A DNA stretch of 64,000 nucleotides, taken from assembly GCF_014644435.1 (NCBI RefSeq), contig NZ_BMKR01000004.1, positions 124,001-188,000 of the forward strand, given 5' to 3'. The notes below the pieces were generated by a model. It did not search any database. It was not told the origin of the DNA and saw only the letters and a program-made list of their open reading frames with translations. The translations under genes were made by a program, and so were the position numbers. This document shows, piece after piece, positions 25,685 through 34,075 of this stretch; position 1 is the stretch's first letter; each line of letters starts with the position of its first letter. The stretch comes from Paenibacillus albidus. Lineage in GTDB: Bacteria > Bacillota > Bacilli > Paenibacillales > Paenibacillaceae.

Positions 25685-26263
25685 GGAGCTGTCTCAAAGG
25701 GAATGTTCTCCCGTACCGCTTTGGCAATCTGTCGGGAGAGTAGATGCGCTGCGTGTAGGCGTAAATAATGACTTTGGTGAGCATTTCAGGATGGTAGCTG
25801 TCGCGGCCGCCGCCGGGGTAGGCAGCGTCAAAGAAGGTGTTATCCAGCCGATTCACAGCTGTGTTAACGATACGAACGAGGTAGTTTTCTGGAATATCTT
25901 CTTCCAGATCCATTGGCAAGCAAAGTGGGTCCATGGGTTATTGAATGTACAAAGAAACCTCTCCTTTGAAATGGTTGGTCGCACTTCCATTTTATTAAAA
26001 GAGAGGTTTCTTTTTTGTGTTTTTTAAAGATTGAAGATTCGTTTTCCGCTTAAACAGTGGAGAGGACGGACTGATTGTGGAAAAGCGGTAGCGGTCGCCT
26101 TTGTCCACAGATTTTCACCACTAAAGAGAATAAATAAAATCTGGGGACAACAGCGGTTGGAACAACGGTCCGTTCGCGGAGCGTCCGCTCAAAAAGCCTA
26201 AGTATATCTGACGTAAAAAAAGGCTGACCCAAGCAGCCATTTCATGGCTTTTGGGACACCCCC
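25685..26263 (-). mobile_element. deleted IS1182-type insertion sequence remnant
   Basis: About 579 bases bounded by imperfect inverted ends: GGAGCTGTCTCAAAGG at 25685 and GGGGGTGTCCCAAAAG reading inward from 26263 on the minus strand (12 of 16 match). Inside are a broken transposase 5' end (minus strand), a 13-bp hairpin before it (25951-25963 with 26001-26013), and a further hairpin with 15-base arms (26101-26115 with 26136-26150, one mismatch). Most of the transposase is deleted, so it cannot move by itself. The right end of the element reaches into the upstream region of the chemoreceptor gene. Confidence 0.75.
25690..25973 (-). pseudogene. broken IS1182-family transposase, N-terminal fragment
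   Basis: The frame DLEEDIPENYLVRIVNTAVN ... YPGGGRDSYHPEMLTKVIIYAYTQRIYS is the N terminus of IS1182-family transposases. Three defects are visible. An in-frame TAA lies just before the first ATG, where related proteins read on (MYIQ then stop). A one-base shift after IYS changes the expected SRQIAKAVRENI into another frame. After that point the gene jumps directly to the terminal repeat, so the DDE catalytic domain is missing. Intact relatives are several times longer. It is not functional. Confidence 0.8.
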
Positions 26264-26361
26264 TTTTGTCTAATTACGTTAAGCCATCTAATTTAAATGG
26301 ATTTGACAACCGATATAATACTGCGTATGTAAGCACGAAAGACGAAAGGACGAGAGAGAGA

Positions 26362-27888
26362 ATGTCAATGCTCAAGAAAACGGTGGATCAAGGGCTGTCA
26401 CAACAAGAATCGGGGAATGTAGAGAATTATATGGCTTTTGAGGATAAGCTGATCCTCCACAGAAACAAGCTGATGGGCTATATGATTCTGCTCATATCAC
26501 TGTTTGCTGTACCTATGCTGGCCATCTATGAGAACGTCACCAATGGTATCATTATTATTATTACCGCCATCGTAATCAACGGGGGCTTTTTCTATTTGCT
26601 GAAGAGCAAAATCGCCTTCAGACAAATTCCTTATATGATTGTGGTGCTCTCCAGTTTATTAATGATTTATTTAAATACGATGGACCCCAGTCTGATCTCA
26701 TTAGTCAGCTTTGCTGTGCTGCTGACTCTGTATCCTACTTACAAACCGCTGCTGGTGTACAGCATCATTAGCATTTTACAGCTGAACTACTTCATCCTGT
26801 ATCCTGCAGCTTCCGAATCTCCATCCTTTATGTGGACCGATAATGTCAAGCTGATCATGCCTTTGATCGTGTTGTTCGTACTATCATATCTGTCGCGTCA
26901 ATTAATAAAGAATGTATTCGAACGCACGCTTGAATCTAAACAAGCGCAGCAGAATATGGAGTTTATGCTTGAACAAATGAAGTCATCCATCCAAGAAATG
27001 GGGGCCTTTAATCGCAAATTGCAAAAAAGTGTAAAGGTAACCGGTGAGATTACGGGTGAACTGACGATCGGGTTCACGGAGATGACCCGGGGGGTTGAGA
27101 GTCAGGCAGTAAGTGTAAGTGATATTTCGAGTGCCCTTAGCGAAGTTAATACAGCGATTCAGACCGTAGCCGACAACTCCAGCATGATGCGTGAATTGTC
27201 CAACACAACAGCGGAATCCGCCGGGCGGGGGAATGAGAAGATCACGGAATTGTCTCACAGCATCACAGACATTCGTGCGATGATGGAAGGGATGGCCCTC
27301 GCCATGGAAGAACTCCATGAACAGAACCACAGCATCGGGACAATCGTAGAGACCATTCAGTCGATTGCAGCGGAGACCAATTTGCTGGCCCTCAACGCAG
27401 CCATTGAAGCGGCTCGTGCGGGTGAGCAGGGCAGAGGATTTGCCGTAGTTTCTGCACAGGTTCGGAAGCTGGCGGAGCACTCCCATCAATCAGCGGAAGA
27501 AATCGCCGGGCGTCTGGGCAGCTTGAGAACCAAAGTGGAGCATTTGTCCTCCCAAATGGAGCAGGGCAAAGTTATGATCCTCACTAGCGAATCTACTGTT
27601 AAGCATTCGGAGCAGGTCTTCCGGGAACTGTCCGAGATCGCAGTGCAAGTCGTGAAGCAGGCCGAGGAAGTCGAGGAGAAATCGATTCATGTCCGCAACT
27701 CTTCCGATGTGATTGTTACAGAGGTTGATTCTATCTCGGCAGTCACAGAGGAATCCAGTGCGGCTTCTGAGCAGATCCTGGCCAGTGTAGAGGAACAGAA
27801 GATGATCGTCGATGAGGTTGTCGAAGGCTTTGAACGTTTGGAAGAGCTTATAGAAAGCCTTGAGTCCTTATCCAGGCAGGCAAGCTGA
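26362..27888 (+). CDS. methyl-accepting chemotaxis protein without a large external sensor
   Basis: About 508 residues. The N-terminal third has roughly six membrane segments ([92 protein letters not shown]). The rest is the cytoplasmic signalling domain with the conserved hairpin tip [26 protein letters not shown], flanked by coiled-coil methylation helices. It would signal to CheA/CheW. There is no HAMP domain or extracellular ligand domain, so it may sense membrane state or a partner protein. The open frame begins inside the insertion remnant; ATG 26362 after GAGAGAGA is the likely start. A terminator follows. Confidence 0.92.
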   Translation: MSMLKKTVDQGLSQQESGNVENYMAFEDKLILHRNKLMGYMILLISLFAVPMLAIYENVTNGIIIIITAIVINGGFFYLLKSKIAFRQIPYMIVVLSSLLMIYLNTMDPSLISLVSFAVLLTLYPTYKPLLVYSIISILQLNYFILYPAASESPSFMWTDNVKLIMPLIVLFVLSYLSRQLIKNVFERTLESKQAQQNMEFMLEQMKSSIQEMGAFNRKLQKSVKVTGEITGELTIGFTEMTRGVESQAVSVSDISSALSEVNTAIQTVADNSSMMRELSNTTAESAGRGNEKITELSHSITDIRAMMEGMALAMEELHEQNHSIGTIVETIQSIAAETNLLALNAAIEAARAGEQGRGFAVVSAQVRKLAEHSHQSAEEIAGRLGSLRTKVEHLSSQMEQGKVMILTSESTVKHSEQVFRELSEIAVQVVKQAEEVEEKSIHVRNSSDVIVTEVDSISAVTEESSAASEQILASVEEQKMIVDEVVEGFERLEELIESLESLSRQAS

Positions 27889-27910
27889 ATGAATCCATAA
27901 CCGATACCGG

Positions 27911-27946
27911 GGCAGTTCCTTTGATTTACAAAGGGGCTGCCTTTTT
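27911..27946 (+). terminator. terminator after the chemoreceptor gene
   Basis: Stem GGCAGTTCCTTTG / CAAAGGGGCTGCC with a five-base loop, followed by TTTTT. Confidence 0.85.
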
Positions 27947-27985
27947 GTATGTTTGAAGAATGAATATGATTATTTTCGAGAATGT

Positions 27986-28012
27986 TGATACAAAACTGAA
28001 ACGGCGTCCGTC
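27986..28012 (+). promoter_or_regulatory. ECF-type promoter before the sigma factor gene
   Basis: TGATAC, 17 bases, CGTC. This resembles SigX/SigW-type promoters (TGtAAC, 16-17 bases, CGaC, from memory) and would allow the sigma factor to activate itself. Confidence 0.4.
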
Positions 28013-28049
28013 TTACTTATAGCTGCAGCTGATAAGGAGGATTTACAAC

Positions 28050-28559
28050 ATGGAAATTCCGAAATCGGAAGTTTTTCAAAATATATTTTATGAGCATTAC
28101 CCTATAGTAAGGCGAAAGCTGGTCGCACTGGTGCGTGACGAGGCGGCAGCCGATGATCTCGCACAAGATGTATTCCTCAGGCTCTACCGTAACCCACCCG
28201 ATGATCCCGCGGCAATAGGTGCGTGGCTGCACAGAGTGCTTACCCGGATCGGGTACGATTATATGGATAAGAAAGCAAGAGAGCGGCGTCTGCAAAATAA
28301 ACAGGAGCTGTTCTACGACCAAGGGCCGGCTTCCCCCTCGGGAGAGGAAGCGATGCTGCGCAAGCTCGACCAGGAGGATGTCCGGGAATGGCTGGAGGAA
28401 CTGCCTGAGCGGGACCGTCAAGCGTTGCTGCTGCGCTACTCCGGCTATAGTTATGCGGAGATCGCCGGTGAACTTGGAGTCCGGCCGCCCGTGGTTGGCA
28501 CCTTGCTCCATAGGGCGACTGCCAAATTAAGACAACATGCCACTAGCGCACAATCCTGA
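28050..28559 (+). CDS. sigX: ECF RNA polymerase sigma factor, SigX-like
   Basis: A 169-residue sigma-70 group 4 factor. Region 2 is seen at about 10-75 (FYEHYPIVRRKLVALVRDEAAADDLAQDVFLRLYR, then WLHRVLTRIGYDYMDKK) and region 4 at about 110-160 (LEELPERDRQALLLRYSGYSYAEIAGELGVRPPVVGTLLHRATAKLR). It directs RNA polymerase to a small regulon, often concerned with the cell envelope. The assignment to SigX rests on overall similarity and on the following gene, which looks like its membrane anti-sigma factor. The ATG follows AAGGAGG. It heads a four-gene unit with the anti-sigma factor and an ABC exporter. Confidence 0.85.
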   Translation: MEIPKSEVFQNIFYEHYPIVRRKLVALVRDEAAADDLAQDVFLRLYRNPPDDPAAIGAWLHRVLTRIGYDYMDKKARERRLQNKQELFYDQGPASPSGEEAMLRKLDQEDVREWLEELPERDRQALLLRYSGYSYAEIAGELGVRPPVVGTLLHRATAKLRQHATSAQS

Positions 28560-28599
28560 CCCAATAGAAAAGAGTTCAAAATTAGGAGGTATTACGAAT

Positions 28600-29721
28600 A
28601 TGAGCAACAATTCTGCTGAACATAAAGAGGAACAACGCAAAACAGATGAAGCCTGGAGCAGGCTGCAAAACAAGCTGGGGGAAGAAACAATGCATCCCAA
28701 ATGGGCGGAGTGGGAACAGGGCATGACCCTGGCATCCGCTTCAGTAGCGAATGGGAATACCGCATCTGCACCCGGGCCGCAGGCGACTGAGCCACTGCCG
28801 CTTACGGCAACGATGCAAACTGATCCCACTAGAGTAAAAGCAGGGCGGGCTCGCCGCCGGAAAATGAGCCGCAGCCGGAAATGGGCTACTGCCGCAGCCG
28901 GGCTTGCAGTGTTTGCGGTGATTCTCTCCACACCTGTCGGAAATACAGCCATGGCCGCGATATTGGGACAGTTCCGGATGGAGAAGGTTACGGTTGTTCA
29001 AGAGGATGATCTCCGGAATATGTTTTACCAGATAGACAGTAACGGAAACATCAATGAGACAGTGAATGCATATGGAACCTTTACAAGTGCCTCCGGAACG
29101 TTTGGCGGAGAGGTCAAGGCAGATCAACTGAAGGATAAGCTGGGTTATCCTGTAATACATGCGGCACTGAATAATCAGTCTCAGGTCTTGAACGTTTCAC
29201 CATCCCGTGAAATTACGTTGAACCTGAATGTGTCTAAGGTCAACGAAACCATGCAGCGGCTGGGAGCCAAAGAGCTGCTGCCTGAATCAGTAGATGGCAA
29301 ACCGCTAACTTTGCAGACCCCCGAAATCGTATACTATGACCTGACCACAGAGGATGGGAAGTGGAGCAGCTTATCACAAATGAAGACCCCGACGCTGCAG
29401 GTAGACCCTTCTATTGAAATAGAAGAAGCCCTGAAGGCAGTTGTGAACTTCCCGCTGCTGCCGGATTATCTGAAAAGCAGCCTGGAGCAAAGCAGTGTCC
29501 TTTCCGGTGAACTGCCGATGCCTATTTTTGCCGGGAAAGATGCGGAGCAGTTGGAGATAGCGGGTACAACAGTTATCCTGGATCAAAAAGAATATGGTGA
29601 CAGTGTAACATTTGAAGCTGTCTGGATTCGTGACGGTCTGATGTACAATCTGAGTGGAGGAAATAGGTTTGCAACCAAAGAGAACATAATTGCGAAGGTA
29701 CAGGAGCTGATACAGTCATGA
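28600..29721 (+). CDS. membrane anti-sigma factor (RsiX-like)
   Basis: A 373-residue protein. The N-terminal cytoplasmic part is charged and probably binds the sigma factor. A basic stretch (RARRRKMSRSRK) precedes one membrane helix (ATAAAGLAVFAVILSTPVG, about 114-132), and a large extracellular domain of about 235 residues follows. The layout is that of a single-pass anti-sigma factor. The C-terminal domain, ending in TFEAVWIRDGLMYNLSGG, resembles DUF4367-type regions. The frame is open from 28537, but ATG 28600 follows TAGGAGGT by nine bases. It overlaps the next gene by four bases (ATGA), so the sigma factor, anti-sigma factor and ABC genes are coupled. Confidence 0.82.
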   Translation: MSNNSAEHKEEQRKTDEAWSRLQNKLGEETMHPKWAEWEQGMTLASASVANGNTASAPGPQATEPLPLTATMQTDPTRVKAGRARRRKMSRSRKWATAAAGLAVFAVILSTPVGNTAMAAILGQFRMEKVTVVQEDDLRNMFYQIDSNGNINETVNAYGTFTSASGTFGGEVKADQLKDKLGYPVIHAALNNQSQVLNVSPSREITLNLNVSKVNETMQRLGAKELLPESVDGKPLTLQTPEIVYYDLTTEDGKWSSLSQMKTPTLQVDPSIEIEEALKAVVNFPLLPDYLKSSLEQSSVLSGELPMPIFAGKDAEQLEIAGTTVILDQKEYGDSVTFEAVWIRDGLMYNLSGGNRFATKENIIAKVQELIQS

Positions 29722-30713
29722 GTCAGGCAGCCATTGAAGCCATAGGACTAACCAAGGTATACGACAATGGGCGTGGCTGCCGTGATGTAAGCATAACTGT
29801 AGGGAAAGGGGAAGCCTTTGGCTTCCTCGGCCCCAACGGTGCCGGCAAAAGCACTTTCGTCAAAATGCTGGTCGGATTAATTATGCCGACAAGCGGAAAA
29901 GCCCAGCTGCTCGGCCATCCAATCGGATCACTGGAAGCCAAAGCACAAATCGGTTATTTACCGGAGCTATATCGCTACCAGGAATGGCTAAGCGGAATCG
30001 AAGTCATCCGGCTGCATGCCAGATTATGCGGGCAGGAACGTTCGGTCACGGAAGAAAGAATTCCCCGGCTGCTTGATGAAGTGGGCATAGGGCAACGCGG
30101 AAAAGACAGGGTAAAACATTATTCCAAAGGGATGCAGCAGCGTTTGGGTCTGGCGTGTGCCTTGGTCGGAGATCCGGCCATTCTGTTTCTGGATGAGCCT
30201 TCCTCGGCCATGGACCCGATCGGACGCAAAGAGGTGCGGAAAATTCTGGAAGGACTGAAGCAACGAGGCAAGACCATTTTTCTTAACTCACATCTGCTGG
30301 AGGATGTAGAATTGCTGTGCGACCGGATGGCGCTGCTGAATAACGGCGTTATCCTGCGGCACGGCAGTGTATCCGAGGTACTCAACAAGCGAATGAGCTG
30401 GCGTTTTAAAGTCGGCGGATTTTCGCCTTTTTTGCTGTCCTGGCTCAAAGAGATTACAGATCTCCATATTGAGCTGATTGTCCCGGTGCAGCCCCCCGGT
30501 GCTGACGGACCCGGTACAGTCGGTGATGGGCAGGACCCAAGTGTGGTGTGGCTGGAGGCTGAACTTGCGAATGAGGAGCAGGCCGGCTGGTTGAATGCGC
30601 TTATGAATGAGCAGGGGCTGACGGTCTACGAAATTACGCGGACAAAAGAACGGCTGGAGGAGTGGTTCATGAGCGCTGTCTCTGGGCTCAGCCACAGGGG
30701 GGAAGACGAATGA
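29718..30713 (+). CDS. ABC transporter ATP-binding protein
   Basis: A 331-residue ABC ATPase of the ABC-2 exporter kind. Walker A GPNGAGKST is at 38-46, the signature is YSKGMQQRLGLA, Walker B is AILFLDEPSSAMD, and HLLEDVELL contains the switch His. The last 100 residues form a variable extension. It pairs with the permease that follows, which starts on its stop codon (ATGA). The substrate is unknown. Its place in a sigma/anti-sigma unit suggests a role in envelope stress or in exporting an envelope-active molecule (inference). Confidence 0.93.
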   Translation: MSQAAIEAIGLTKVYDNGRGCRDVSITVGKGEAFGFLGPNGAGKSTFVKMLVGLIMPTSGKAQLLGHPIGSLEAKAQIGYLPELYRYQEWLSGIEVIRLHARLCGQERSVTEERIPRLLDEVGIGQRGKDRVKHYSKGMQQRLGLACALVGDPAILFLDEPSSAMDPIGRKEVRKILEGLKQRGKTIFLNSHLLEDVELLCDRMALLNNGVILRHGSVSEVLNKRMSWRFKVGGFSPFLLSWLKEITDLHIELIVPVQPPGADGPGTVGDGQDPSVVWLEAELANEEQAGWLNALMNEQGLTVYEITRTKERLEEWFMSAVSGLSHRGEDE

Positions 30714-31597
30714 GCATTATTATGAGTATGACCTGGAAGGAAATGCTGCGCAAGCGGGTGATGCTGCTGACCCTGATTATGACGTTTGTCTTTCTGGGGG
30801 CGTTCTGGTTTGTAGCCGGGACTATCGGAAGTCGCGGCATGCATCAAGGGAATGCCTTGGCCAGAGGAGAACAATTGCTGGTAGATTTCGCCAATGGCTC
30901 CATTATCCTTTCTTTGGGATTCTTTTTTGGATCATTTGTTCTAGCTTTCCTGGCCATCTTCAGCTCATTCTCGGCCATCTCCGGAGAGGCCGAGCAGGGG
31001 GTCATGCAGGCGCTGCTGCCGCGCCCGCTCCCCCGCTGGAAATGGTATTTGGGCCGTTGGCTCGGCTACGTTACGCTTGGAGTATTATACGCGTTGCTGC
31101 TGTTCATCGCTATTCTGCTAATTACCGAGTCTCATGCGTCCATACCCAATGACCCTCAGGCCTGGTTCACTTCGTTCCTGCTGTTCGCGTCCACTGTCCC
31201 TCTGCTGATCACAATCTCGATGCTCGGGTCAGGGTTCTTCACTGCACTGGGCAACGGGGTATTTATGACCATGCTGTATGGTGCAGGCTGGCTGGGAAGT
31301 ATGATTGACAAACTCAGCAGCTCGCTGAAGCTGGAGACAGAGGCGCTGAACTCGCTGCAGATGTTAACCGGATTGATATCGCTTCTGATCCCTGCCGATG
31401 GTCTGCAGCGCCGGATGCTGGCGGAGCTGTTCAGCCTGGACGATATGGGGAATCTCATGAATTCCATGGGTACTTCTATGTTCGGATTAAATGATTTCTC
31501 AAATTTACCGTCCAACAGCTTTGTGATCTATGCGGCTGTCTATATGATTGTCTTATTTCTGGTCGGGATGTTGCGTTTTCAGCGCAAGGATCTGTGA
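30710..31597 (+). CDS. ABC-2 type transporter permease
   Basis: A 295-residue membrane protein with about six hydrophobic segments (VMLLTLIMTFVFLGAFWFV, FGSFVLAFLAIFSSFSAI, WLGYVTLGVLYALLLFIAILLI, LLFASTVPLLITISML, SFVIYAAVYMIVLFLVGML). It has the RGxxRxxxxxGR-type feature of ABC-2 permeases near PRPLPRWKWYLGRWLG. It overlaps the ATPase gene by four bases. The frame is open further upstream, but ATG 30710 follows GGGGGGAAG. A strong terminator follows at 31612, so this is the last gene of the sigX unit. Confidence 0.9.
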   Translation: MSIIMSMTWKEMLRKRVMLLTLIMTFVFLGAFWFVAGTIGSRGMHQGNALARGEQLLVDFANGSIILSLGFFFGSFVLAFLAIFSSFSAISGEAEQGVMQALLPRPLPRWKWYLGRWLGYVTLGVLYALLLFIAILLITESHASIPNDPQAWFTSFLLFASTVPLLITISMLGSGFFTALGNGVFMTMLYGAGWLGSMIDKLSSSLKLETEALNSLQMLTGLISLLIPADGLQRRMLAELFSLDDMGNLMNSMGTSMFGLNDFSNLPSNSFVIYAAVYMIVLFLVGMLRFQRKDL

Positions 31598-31611
31598 TCC
31601 CTTACAAAAAT

Positions 31612-31660
31612 AGCGCCCTTGGGGCTTCCGGAACTACCGGAAGTCAGCAAGGGCGCTTTT
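31612..31660 (+). terminator. terminator of the sigX-ABC unit
   Basis: Stem AGCGCCCTTG / CAAGGGCGCT enclosing a second stem (CTTCCGG / CCGGAAG), followed by TTTT. Confidence 0.85.
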
Positions 31661-31675
31661 GCGCGAGAAACCGTA

Positions 31676-32005
31676 TCAACGGTTCACGCTCATTTCTTCA
31701 ATCCAATCGCTGGACCAGTTGCCGATTTCTCCGAGAATCGGAGCCAGTGCGGCGCCTTTATCCGTTAAGGAATACTCAATGCGTACCGGCATTTCGGGAT
31801 AAACAGTCCGCTGAATAACCCCTTCGTTCTCCAATTCTTTCAGGCGGTCGGATAATACCTTGCCGCTGAGGTTGGAAAGGCAGCCTTCAATTTCGCCAAA
31901 ACGGCGCGGCCCGGTCATGAGTACAAAGACGATCAAGGCGACCCATCGTTTGCTGAGCAGATCAACCGCTTTTTCAAAGCGAGGGCACATTTCAAAATCC
32001 TTCAT
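31676..32005 (-). CDS. HxlR family winged-helix regulator
   Basis: A 109-residue regulator of the HxlR (DUF24) type: MCPRFEKAVDLLSKRWVALIV, then FGEIEGCLSNLSGKVLSDRLKELENEGVIQRTVYPEMPVRIEYSLT is the full winged helix. The single Cys near the N terminus (MCP) is the position that senses reactive species in several HxlR proteins. The frame is open from ATG 32026, but ATG 32005 is preferred, 7 bases after GAGGTGA. It is divergent from the GTP cyclohydrolase-like gene (151 bases between starts), which it may regulate. Confidence 0.9.
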   Translation of the reverse strand: MKDFEMCPRFEKAVDLLSKRWVALIVFVLMTGPRRFGEIEGCLSNLSGKVLSDRLKELENEGVIQRTVYPEMPVRIEYSLTDKGAALAPILGEIGNWSSDWIEEMSVNR

Positions 32006-32156
32006 TTCAATCACCTCTGCATTCATTATATCATAAACTTACATAAAGTAATTATAAATATTTAAAGATATATTATAACTTGACGAACTTATATTACGAT
32101 GATAAACTAACTTACAAATAGTTACTTAACTAATGAGGTTAAAGGAAGGTGCACTC

Positions 32157-32921
32157 ATGATTAAACCAGATATCATAGCTTTGTTACAACATAAAATCAA
32201 AAGAATAACCATGGATGATTCTACTAATATATTGGTCGGACCCATTACCTTGCCTGTGAATCTGGATGGAGAGACAATAACCTTCAAATGGTACAGCTGG
32301 CTCAAAGGGGTGGATGAAGATCTGGCGGAAGACAGCAGCGAAGCGACGGAGAAACTGATTGAACGTTTGTCTTCAATGAACCTGGCGGAAGGCCAGCAAT
32401 CCAGCGTATTGGTATACGGAGACTTTGCCGAGGCCGAGGATGCTATGATTCGGATGCACAGTATCTGCCATACGGGCGATATTTTTGGCAGCAAACGCTG
32501 TGACTGCGGATTCCAGCTGCACCAATCTATGAGAATGATAGTGGAGAACGGCGCGGGTGCTTTATTCTATCTCGCCAACCATGAAGGCAGAGGCATCGGC
32601 CTGTTCAGTAAAGCGATGGCTTATATTTTGCAGGAAGAAGGATACGATACTGTAGAGGCGAATCTGGAGCTTGGCTTTGCGGATGATGTACGGAACTATT
32701 CGGATGCCATCGGTGTGCTCAAGTCCCTGCGCCAGCAACCGGTAACGCTGATTACCAACAATCCGAAGAAACTGGAAGCGTTGAAAGCTGCGGGCATGAA
32801 TGCCGTGAAGCGGGTTCCGCTGTGGGGCGATGTCTCCTCGTTCAACGAGAAATATTTGCGGACAAAGGTGGCCCGTTCCGGTCACCTCGAAGCCGTTAAG
32901 GATGCAGAGACCGCTTCCTGA
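32157..32921 (+). CDS. GTP cyclohydrolase II-like protein (RibA family)
   Basis: A 254-residue protein whose C-terminal 180 residues follow the RibA domain. The zinc cysteines are in ICHTGDIFGSKRCDCGFQL, the catalytic region is NHEGRGIGLFSKAMAYILQ, and DTVEANLELGFADDVRNY and TLITNNPKKLEAL complete it. RibA opens GTP at the start of riboflavin synthesis. No RibB domain or other rib gene is nearby. The usual QEGRGIG is NHEGRGIG here and the N terminus is atypical, so the role could lie in another GTP-derived pathway. ATG 32157 follows AAGGAAGGTG; an earlier in-frame ATG at 32133 is less likely. Confidence 0.82.
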   Translation: MIKPDIIALLQHKIKRITMDDSTNILVGPITLPVNLDGETITFKWYSWLKGVDEDLAEDSSEATEKLIERLSSMNLAEGQQSSVLVYGDFAEAEDAMIRMHSICHTGDIFGSKRCDCGFQLHQSMRMIVENGAGALFYLANHEGRGIGLFSKAMAYILQEEGYDTVEANLELGFADDVRNYSDAIGVLKSLRQQPVTLITNNPKKLEALKAAGMNAVKRVPLWGDVSSFNEKYLRTKVARSGHLEAVKDAETAS

Positions 32922-33019
32922 TCTATTATCACCCGGAATGAAAAGTAGATAGTGTGCTTTTCCATTCCTTCGATTATAATGGGATACTGAACCTAATTCT
33001 TAGATTAGCGAGGTACAAT

Positions 33020-34075
33020 ATGGCTGCTATTCAAGTGCAGGACTTGCGCAAAACATTCAAAGTCCAGAAAAACCGCGAGGGCCTCAAAGGGGCCTTCGCT
33101 GATTTGTTTAAAAGGGAATACACCGAGGTCACAGCGGTCAAGGACATTTCCTTCACCATTCCGGAAGGGGAGATCTGCGGATACATCGGCGAGAACGGGG
33201 CCGGTAAATCCACCACGATCAAGATGCTGACCGGTATTCTGGTGCCGACTTCCGGAACCCTGTCTGTCGGAGGTTATGTGCCGTATACGGAACGTGAACG
33301 GTTCGTCCGCAATATCGGCGTGGTCTTCGGCCAGCGCAGCCAGCTCTGGTGGGATATCGGTGTCATCGAATCCTTCCAGCTGCTGCGCAAGGTATACCGG
33401 GTCTCCGAGCAGGACTTCAAGAAACGGCTGGACGAGCTGGTGGAACGGCTGGAACTGCAGGATCTGCTGAACCGCCCGGTCCGCAAGCTTAGTCTGGGTC
33501 AGCGGATGCGGTGCGAGCTGGTGGCTGCGCTGCTGCACAATCCGTCGATCCTTTTTCTCGATGAGCCGACGATCGGACTCGACATTGTTGTGAAATCGGA
33601 AATCCGTGACTTTCTGAAGGATATGAATCAGGAGCATGGCACCACTATTCTGCTGACAACACATGATTTGCAGGATATTGAAGCCCTTTGCTCCCGGGTA
33701 ATCATGCTGGATGACGGACGGATTATTTATGACGGCGGTCTGGAAGAGCTGAAGCAGCGCTGGGGCACCGGACGCGAGGTTCTGTTCCAGTTCGGGACTG
33801 CGACCAAGCTTGCCCAGCTGCAGCAATGGACGGAAGGAATGCCTGTAGCCTGGACAGCTGAGAACGAGCTCGGCGCCAAGGTGTGGATTCCGCTTACGCT
33901 GAATGTCTCGGATGTGCTGGGAAGTGTGGTTGGCAAGGCGGACATTACGGATATCAAAATCATTGAAACGAATACGGATGACATTGTCCGCAGCATTTAT
34001 CAATCGGGATCTGCCGAGAAACCGGACGAGATGGCGGCTGCACTCAAGGATGAAAGAGAGGCCCAGCATGTCTGA
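33020..34075 (+). CDS. ABC transporter ATP-binding protein (ABC-2 exporter)
   Basis: A 351-residue ABC ATPase. Walker A is GENGAGKSTT (57-66), the Q-loop is VVFGQRSQLWWD, the signature is LSLGQRMRCELVAAL, Walker B is ILFLDEPTIGLD, and the H-loop is TTHDLQDIEALC. The insert GLKGAFADLFKREYTEV between strands 1 and 2 and the SQLWWD Q-loop are typical of the group that works with two DUF990-type permeases. These follow here: the next gene overlaps by 8 bases. The substrate is unknown. ATG 33020 follows GCGAGGT; the longer frame from 32954 has no ribosome site. Confidence 0.93.
   Translation: MAAIQVQDLRKTFKVQKNREGLKGAFADLFKREYTEVTAVKDISFTIPEGEICGYIGENGAGKSTTIKMLTGILVPTSGTLSVGGYVPYTERERFVRNIGVVFGQRSQLWWDIGVIESFQLLRKVYRVSEQDFKKRLDELVERLELQDLLNRPVRKLSLGQRMRCELVAALLHNPSILFLDEPTIGLDIVVKSEIRDFLKDMNQEHGTTILLTTHDLQDIEALCSRVIMLDDGRIIYDGGLEELKQRWGTGREVLFQFGTATKLAQLQQWTEGMPVAWTAENELGAKVWIPLTLNVSDVLGSVVGKADITDIKIIETNTDDIVRSIYQSGSAEKPDEMAAALKDEREAQHV

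Noticed and set aside
26251..26361. N-terminal extension of the chemoreceptor starting in the insertion remnant
   Set aside because: The start would be a TTG within the terminal repeat with no ribosome site; the ATG at 26362 has one and gives a normal protein.
27966..28012. TGAAAC close to CGTC as an ECF promoter before the sigma gene
   Set aside because: Only a few bases separate these boxes; the TGATAC-N17-CGTC pairing is the plausible one.
33005..34069. Minus-strand frame of 354 codons
   Set aside because: It is the exact antisense of a clear ABC ATPase gene with all motifs.
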